Below are positions 5,373 through 9,706 of a DNA stretch of 9,706 bases, one piece after another. The stretch spans positions 1 to 9,706 of the forward strand of contig DMJL01000108.1 in NCBI GenBank assembly GCA_003451785.1, given 5' to 3'. The translations under genes and the position numbers were made by a program. The notes beneath the pieces were generated by a model, which saw only the letters and a list, made by a program, of their open reading frames with translations, was not told where the DNA came from and did no database searches. Every line of letters begins with the position of its first letter. Position 1 is the first letter of the stretch. The stretch comes from Bacteroidales bacterium. GTDB taxonomy: Bacteria > Bacteroidota > Bacteroidia > Bacteroidales > UBA7960.

Positions 5373-7094
5373 ATGGATTTTACCATTCATATAAACAACA
5401 ACCCTGTGAAGGTTCAGGAAGGAGAATCGCTACTGTCGGTTCTTCGGCGGTTTGGTATTCGTATTCCTACCCTTTGCAACATGGAGGGTTTCTCTCCTAC
5501 GGGGGCTTGTCGCTTGTGTGTTGTGGAGATTGAGGGTCGCAAAGAATTGGTTACATCCTGTTCATTTCCTGTCGAAAAAGGGCTTTGTGTGCTTACCAAT
5601 ACCCAAAGGGTTATGCGAGCGCGCAAAAGTATTGTAGAAATGCTTTTATCCAATCATCCCGACGATTGTTTGTATTGCAGCCGCAACGCAAATTGCGAAT
5701 TGCGCACTTTAGCAGCAGAGTTGCACATTGTGGAACGAAGGTACAATGCACCGAAAAGGCCATTTTTCCCCGACTTTTCCAGCCCAAGCGTAATGCGCGA
5801 TGCAGCCAAATGTGTTTTGTGCAGCAGATGCGTAAGGGTTTGCGAAGAATTGCAAGAAGTAACGGCAATAGATTTTATTTCGCGGAGCAATCAAACGATC
5901 ATCAATAGCGCATTCAAAAAAGGATTGAATAACAGCTGCTGTGTGCATTGTGGTCAATGCATAACGGTTTGCCCCACTGGTGCATTATCCGACTTGCCGT
6001 CTCTAGATAAGGTGCAAGCTGCATTAGACAATAAAGAGAAGAAAGTGTACTTTTTGATTTCACCGGCATTGGTAGTTTCCATAGCTGAGCATTTAGACTT
6101 CAAACCGCAGCAAAATGTTTTGGGATTGCTTACCAATATCTTGAAAAAACTTGGGGCTTCAAAAATTTTTGATTTGAGTTTTGCCATAGACCTTCATATT
6201 CGCATGGAAGCACAAATCATTGCCCACCGTATTCAAAACGGCATCAACGAGCCATTGATTAGCTCCTGCTGTCCTTCGTGGGTGAAGTATGCGGAAACTT
6301 TCATGCCCGAAATTGTGCCGCATTTATCGCCTGTGAAGTCGCCACAACAATTGTTTGGCACATATTTGAAAGGATTAGACGCCACGAATGAAAAAATGAT
6401 TGAAGATGATGCATTTATTGTGTCGTTGGTGCCATGTGTGGGAGCAAGATTTGAATTCACACGCCCCCAAAACACACACAAAGGCATAGCTGAGATAGAT
6501 GCTGTGCTCACCACAAGAGAATTGCTCAATTTAATACGACTGCACGGTATTGATATAACCAAAGCAACCCCTGAGTCTCCGGATATGCCTTTCGACAAGG
6601 GATTGCCTTTCGGATTTAAAATGGGATACTCCGGTGGAAAATCTGAAGCGATTGCCGAGGCCTTGTACCCATTGATAAAGAAAAAAAGAAACGATCATTA
6701 CAAATACATTCCGGGTAGAAGCCCATCAGGAATACGGGAAGCAAAATTGGCAATAGGTCTCAAGGATTTGAAAATTGCTTGGGCTTCGGGTCAACACAAA
6801 GCCAATAAACTTTTAGAAGGTTTTCGTAGTAATAAAAAGCAAAGTTTCTGCTATATTGAGATAATGGCTTGCGGCGATGGTTGTGCTGGTGGCGGAGGAC
6901 ATCCCATTGATTTTGGAAAAGAAAAATCGCGTATCAGAAAAAAGATTTGCCAAGAATTTGAGAAGGAATGCGGAATACCTAATGCGCCGAAAAGTACACA
7001 TGCCGAAAATTTCTTGTTAGATATACAGAAGTCGGGCACAAACCAAGCATTAAGCAAGTTTCGAACCGATAATGGTTTGCACAAACAATTGTAA
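5373..7094 (+). CDS. hydA: [FeFe]-hydrogenase large subunit (HydA-like) with non-canonical L2 motif
   Basis: 573 residues from the ATG at 5373; an in-frame TTG six bases earlier is less likely. Domains: plant-type [2Fe-2S] (Cys 35, 46, 49, 63), His-ligated [4Fe-4S] (His95, Cys 99, 102, 108), two [4Fe-4S] (Cys 147, 150, 153, 157 and 190, 193, 196, 200), then the H-cluster domain. Numbering closely follows Clostridium pasteurianum CpI. L1 SSCCPSW has Cys299 and Cys300, L2 VPCVGARFE has Cys355, and L3 EIMACGDGC has Cys500 and Cys504. All cluster ligands are therefore present, but Ala358 replaces the conserved lysine, Val353 the methionine and Ile282 a proton-channel glutamate. Glu279, Ser319 and Glu361 are kept. 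The C-terminal region seems to lack the SHEN-containing segment. Family role: H2 oxidation or proton reduction in a HydABC complex. Activity here is uncertain. It follows hydB by 14 bp and precedes the sensor kinase by 11 bp. Confidence 0.92.
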   Translation: MDFTIHINNNPVKVQEGESLLSVLRRFGIRIPTLCNMEGFSPTGACRLCVVEIEGRKELVTSCSFPVEKGLCVLTNTQRVMRARKSIVEMLLSNHPDDCLYCSRNANCELRTLAAELHIVERRYNAPKRPFFPDFSSPSVMRDAAKCVLCSRCVRVCEELQEVTAIDFISRSNQTIINSAFKKGLNNSCCVHCGQCITVCPTGALSDLPSLDKVQAALDNKEKKVYFLISPALVVSIAEHLDFKPQQNVLGLLTNILKKLGASKIFDLSFAIDLHIRMEAQIIAHRIQNGINEPLISSCCPSWVKYAETFMPEIVPHLSPVKSPQQLFGTYLKGLDATNEKMIEDDAFIVSLVPCVGARFEFTRPQNTHKGIAEIDAVLTTRELLNLIRLHGIDITKATPESPDMPFDKGLPFGFKMGYSGGKSEAIAEALYPLIKKKRNDHYKYIPGRSPSGIREAKLAIGLKDLKIAWASGQHKANKLLEGFRSNKKQSFCYIEIMACGDGCAGGGGHPIDFGKEKSRIRKKICQEFEKECGIPNAPKSTHAENFLLDIQKSGTNQALSKFRTDNGLHKQL

Positions 7095-7105
7095 ATACCA
7101 TTAAA

Positions 7106-9148
7106 ATGAGCCAGCCAGCAAAGCATCAATATATTTTCACTGTACGCGACAGGTGCAGGCTTTGCTATGCATGTATCAGGGAATGCCCCGCCAAGGCCAT
7201 AAAGATAGAATCGGGTCAGGCAGCCATTATAGAATCCCGCTGCATTGTTTGTGGCAGTTGTGTGAAAGTTTGCGGACGCAATGCAAAGATGTATTCCTTC
7301 TCGATAGATAAAGTAAAAAAACTACTCCGGGATGAGCCAAAAGTTGCTGCCATTGTTGCACCAAGCATGGCTGCCGAATTTACCGATATTGCCGATTATA
7401 AGGCATTTGTAGGGATGATTAGAGCATTGGGGTTTAATTATGTGAATGAAGTGGCATTTGCCGCCGAGCTTGTGGCACATAAATACCAAGAATTGCTTGG
7501 CAACAATCCCAACAACACCTATATCACCACTTGCTGCCCATCTATTGTTAGTTTCGTAGAAAAACACCATACGCAGATTTCGGCATCTCTTGCACCCATA
7601 GTTTCGCCAATGATTGCAATGGCAAAAGTGCTAAAAACAATACATGGCGAAAACATCAAGATAGTTTTTATAGGTCCTTGTATTGCAAAAAAGGGGGAGA
7701 TAGAGCGTAAAGAGTTTCAGCATCTTATAGATGAAGCATTATCATTCGTAGAGCTTAGGAGGATGTTTTCGGAGAAAGAAATCACTCAGCACGATGTTAC
7801 TCCATCAGAATTCGATCCGCCACTTGCCGGCAAAGGCGCTATTTTTCCTATCAGCGGCGGGATGCTTCAAACGGTAGATTTGCAGGAAGATTTTGTGAAG
7901 GGAGAAATAGTGGTTGCCGAAGGTCGGCAACAAATTACAGGTGTGCTGAAAGAGTTTGAAGAAGGTCATTTAGACGCTAAATTGTTTGATTTGCTATGCT
8001 GCAATGGATGTATTCAGGGGCCAGGTATGAGCAACAACGAGCAATTCTTCAATAAGCGAAAGAGTATTTCCAATTTCACAAAACGAAAGTTTGATAAGCT
8101 CCATCAAGAGCAATGGAAAAAAGATTTGGAACTCTTTCGGAAGCTTGATCTAAGCCGAACCTTTGCGCCCGACGACCAAAGAGTTGCTACAGAGATAAAT
8201 GAAAAGGATATTCGGAAAGTTCTCATGGATATTGGTAAAAATTCGACCGACGACGAATTGAATTGTGGTGCTTGTGGCTACGACACTTGCTACGATCATG
8301 CGGTTGCTATTTTGAATGGCAATGCCGAAATAGAAATGTGTTTGCCCCATACCATCATAAAACTACACAACTACATACAGGAACTGGATGTTACAAACAA
8401 AAATTTAGAGTCAACCCGTGCAGCACTCAAGCAAAGCGAAAAGTTGGCATCCATGGGGCAACTTGCTGCCGGCATTGCACATGAAGTAAACAACCCACTT
8501 GGGGTGATTATCATGTACAGTCATATTCTATTGGATGAGATAGACCCATCATCACCGGTGTTTCGCGATATGCAATTGATAGTAGAACAAGCTGACAGGT
8601 GCAAGAAAATCATTGGCGGTCTTCTGAATTTTGCAAGAAGAAGCAAAGTATATTTCGAAAGAATAAATGTGAACTTGATTGTTAAGGATAGCTTAAGGGC
8701 TGTTATTTTGCCACCAAATGTAAAGTTGCTGATACAGGTACGAACCAAAGACCCAATGGTAGAATGCGACCACGACCAAATGGTGCAGGTTTTGAGCAAC
8801 CTTTTTAAAAATGCTATTGAAGCAATGCCCAATGGTGGCACGCTAAAAGTAGTGGTTGAAGATAATTTTGAAACCGAGGAAATGCTTTTGGAGGTAACCG
8901 ATACCGGCACGGGAATAACCCAGGAGACTTTAGAAAGAATGTTTGAGCCATTTTATACAACCAAAACCAATGGGCAGGGCACTGGGCTTGGACTACCCAT
9001 TATTTATGGAATTGTAAAAATGCACCGCGGAAACATTAAAGTGGAAACCAACAACGATCCTACAAAAGGAGCAACAGGCTCTTCGTTCATTGTAACTTTG
9101 CCACGAAAATCAACTGATGAAGACGCTTTAAAAAAACAACAAAATTGA
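7106..9148 (+). CDS. hydS: Sensory [FeFe] hydrogenase fused to a histidine kinase (HydS-type)
   Basis: 680 residues. A double [4Fe-4S] ferredoxin (Cys 17, 20, 23, 27 and 46, 49, 52, 56) leads into an iron-only hydrogenase domain with L1 TTCCPS (Cys143, 144), L2 GPCIAKKGE (Cys192, Lys195, Glu198) and L3 LLCCNGC (Cys298, 299, 302). A four-Cys Fe-S domain follows (Cys 387, 390, 395, 412). A short helical linker then leads straight to the kinase: H-box around His459 (GIAHEVNNPL), N-box Asn569, DTGTG (599-603) and GTGLGL (625-630). No PAS domain lies between. All H-cluster ligands are present, so H2 or redox sensing followed by autophosphorylation of His459 is a reasonable inference from the known histidine-kinase-linked group C hydrogenases. 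No transmembrane segment is seen, so it is cytosolic. It is cotranscribed with hydCBA and two receiver genes, its likely partners. Confidence 0.93.
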   Translation: MSQPAKHQYIFTVRDRCRLCYACIRECPAKAIKIESGQAAIIESRCIVCGSCVKVCGRNAKMYSFSIDKVKKLLRDEPKVAAIVAPSMAAEFTDIADYKAFVGMIRALGFNYVNEVAFAAELVAHKYQELLGNNPNNTYITTCCPSIVSFVEKHHTQISASLAPIVSPMIAMAKVLKTIHGENIKIVFIGPCIAKKGEIERKEFQHLIDEALSFVELRRMFSEKEITQHDVTPSEFDPPLAGKGAIFPISGGMLQTVDLQEDFVKGEIVVAEGRQQITGVLKEFEEGHLDAKLFDLLCCNGCIQGPGMSNNEQFFNKRKSISNFTKRKFDKLHQEQWKKDLELFRKLDLSRTFAPDDQRVATEINEKDIRKVLMDIGKNSTDDELNCGACGYDTCYDHAVAILNGNAEIEMCLPHTIIKLHNYIQELDVTNKNLESTRAALKQSEKLASMGQLAAGIAHEVNNPLGVIIMYSHILLDEIDPSSPVFRDMQLIVEQADRCKKIIGGLLNFARRSKVYFERINVNLIVKDSLRAVILPPNVKLLIQVRTKDPMVECDHDQMVQVLSNLFKNAIEAMPNGGTLKVVVEDNFETEEMLLEVTDTGTGITQETLERMFEPFYTTKTNGQGTGLGLPIIYGIVKMHRGNIKVETNNDPTKGATGSSFIVTLPRKSTDEDALKKQQN

Positions 9149-9165
9149 TTGTAACCCTTTGGGCT

Positions 9166-9564
9166 ATGGAAACAACAAAAAACAAAATCATACTATTGGT
9201 TGACGATGACGCAGACTACCTATTTCAGATAAAAACATTTTTACTATCCATGGGGTTTGCTGTAGTTACTGCAGGATCGCAAAGAGAAGCCGAACATATT
9301 TTAGAAAGAATAAAACCCGACTTGGCTATTCTCGATCTCATGATGGAAAGGCACGATGCAGGTTTTACTCTTTGCAATCTCATTAAAACCCTTTATCCAG
9401 GAGTGCCGATAATAATGGCATCGGCCGTTACCAGCGAAACAGGCTTGATGTTTGATCTCACCACCCAAGAAGGCAAGGAATGGATGCAAGCCGATATCTT
9501 CTTAGATAAAAGCATAAGACACGACCAACTGCAACGGGAAATTTTTAAACTTTTGAAAATCTAA
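9166..9564 (+). CDS. Single-domain response regulator (CheY-like receiver)
   Basis: 132 residues from the ATG at 9166; a TTG overlapping the previous stop would add seven residues. The receiver fold is complete: acidic cluster VDDDAD (12-17), phosphoacceptor Asp57 in LDLMM (56-60), Ser86 as the switch Ser/Thr, and Lys115. No DNA-binding or enzymatic output domain follows, so it probably relays phosphate or acts by protein contact. It begins 17 bp after the sensor kinase gene, whose His459 is the natural phosphodonor. The loop after the phosphoacceptor (ERHDAG, 61-66) lacks the usual proline of receivers, a variant I associate with receivers of hydrogenase-linked loci, though that recollection is not checked. 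Confidence 0.9.
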   Translation: METTKNKIILLVDDDADYLFQIKTFLLSMGFAVVTAGSQREAEHILERIKPDLAILDLMMERHDAGFTLCNLIKTLYPGVPIIMASAVTSETGLMFDLTTQEGKEWMQADIFLDKSIRHDQLQREIFKLLKI

Positions 9565-9566
9565 TC

Positions 9567-9706
9567 ATGGCTCAACTTTCCATCCTTGTTGTTGACGACG
9601 AGCCAGGTATCAGAAGCGGAGTATTGCGCATTTTAGAGAATTTTAAGGTGAGCTATCCCTTCATGGACGATGATTTCGACTTCGAAGTGCAAGAAGCTGC
9701 TACCGG
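9567..9706 (+). CDS. Response regulator, N-terminal receiver part (cut by window edge)
   Basis: The first 46 codons are visible, beginning 2 bp after the stop of the preceding receiver gene. The start SILVVDDEPGIRSG (residues 5-18) is a clear receiver N-terminus with the acidic pair Asp10-Asp11. An acidic stretch (MDDDDFDFE-like, about residues 32-39) lengthens the segment between the first helix and second strand compared with an average receiver. The phosphoacceptor and output domain lie beyond the edge. The VDDEPGIR opening is common in NtrC-type sigma-54 activators, so a DNA-binding regulator is possible, but nothing visible proves it. It is the likely output regulator of the sensor kinase. 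Confidence 0.85.
   Translation, partial: MAQLSILVVDDEPGIRSGVLRILENFKVSYPFMDDDFDFEVQEAAT

Noticed and set aside
8521..8910. Minus-strand 129-codon frame inside the sensor kinase, and similar long frames opposite hydA and hydB
   Set aside because: These lie opposite strongly supported coding sequence, show no domain motif of their own, and reflect the codon pattern of the real gene.

Overview
The window looks like a chromosomal segment of an anaerobic bacterium, most likely a Bacteroidota member. Three observations point there: base composition is moderately AT-rich, almost no gene start has a Shine-Dalgarno sequence, and both candidate promoters resemble the Bacteroidota -33 TTTG / -7 TAnnTTTG type. 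The assignment is an inference, because no rRNA or phylogenetic marker is present.

Layout: two divergent transcription units are separated by about 640 bp. The leftward unit (positions 2294 to 1, minus strand) encodes a small thioredoxin-like [2Fe-2S] ferredoxin, a sensory-type [FeFe]-hydrogenase homologue carrying a PAS domain, and the N-terminus of a SpoIIE/PP2C-type phosphatase cut by the window edge. The rightward unit (2939 to 9706, plus strand) is tightly packed: hydC (NuoE-like), hydB (NuoF-like), hydA ([FeFe]-hydrogenase large subunit), a second sensory [FeFe]-hydrogenase fused directly to a histidine kinase, a single-domain response regulator, and the start of a second response regulator. 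No hydrogenase maturation genes (hydE, hydF, hydG) are visible.

How the parts may work together: HydABC complexes in anaerobes couple H2, ferredoxin and NAD(H), and HydS-type proteins are thought to sense H2 or redox state and pass the signal to kinases or phosphatases. Here one locus carries two sensors with different outputs, a histidine kinase with receivers and a PP2C phosphatase, around a HydABC-like set.

The notable point is that the hydrogenase-like proteins are unequally conserved. The kinase-linked sensor keeps all expected H-cluster cysteines. The phosphatase-linked sensor has lost a cluster-ligating cysteine, the proton-relay cysteine and the L2 lysine. The HydA subunit keeps every cluster cysteine but has Ala in place of the near-invariant L2 lysine and Ile in place of a proton-channel glutamate. 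HydB has departures in its FMN/NADH motifs. The locus could therefore be a diverged hydrogen or redox signalling system rather than a plain hydrogenase operon.

The intergenic region holds candidate divergent promoters, a 10-bp direct repeat over one of them, several inverted repeats and a 9-bp tandem repeat, and looks partly like the remnant of a repetitive element.
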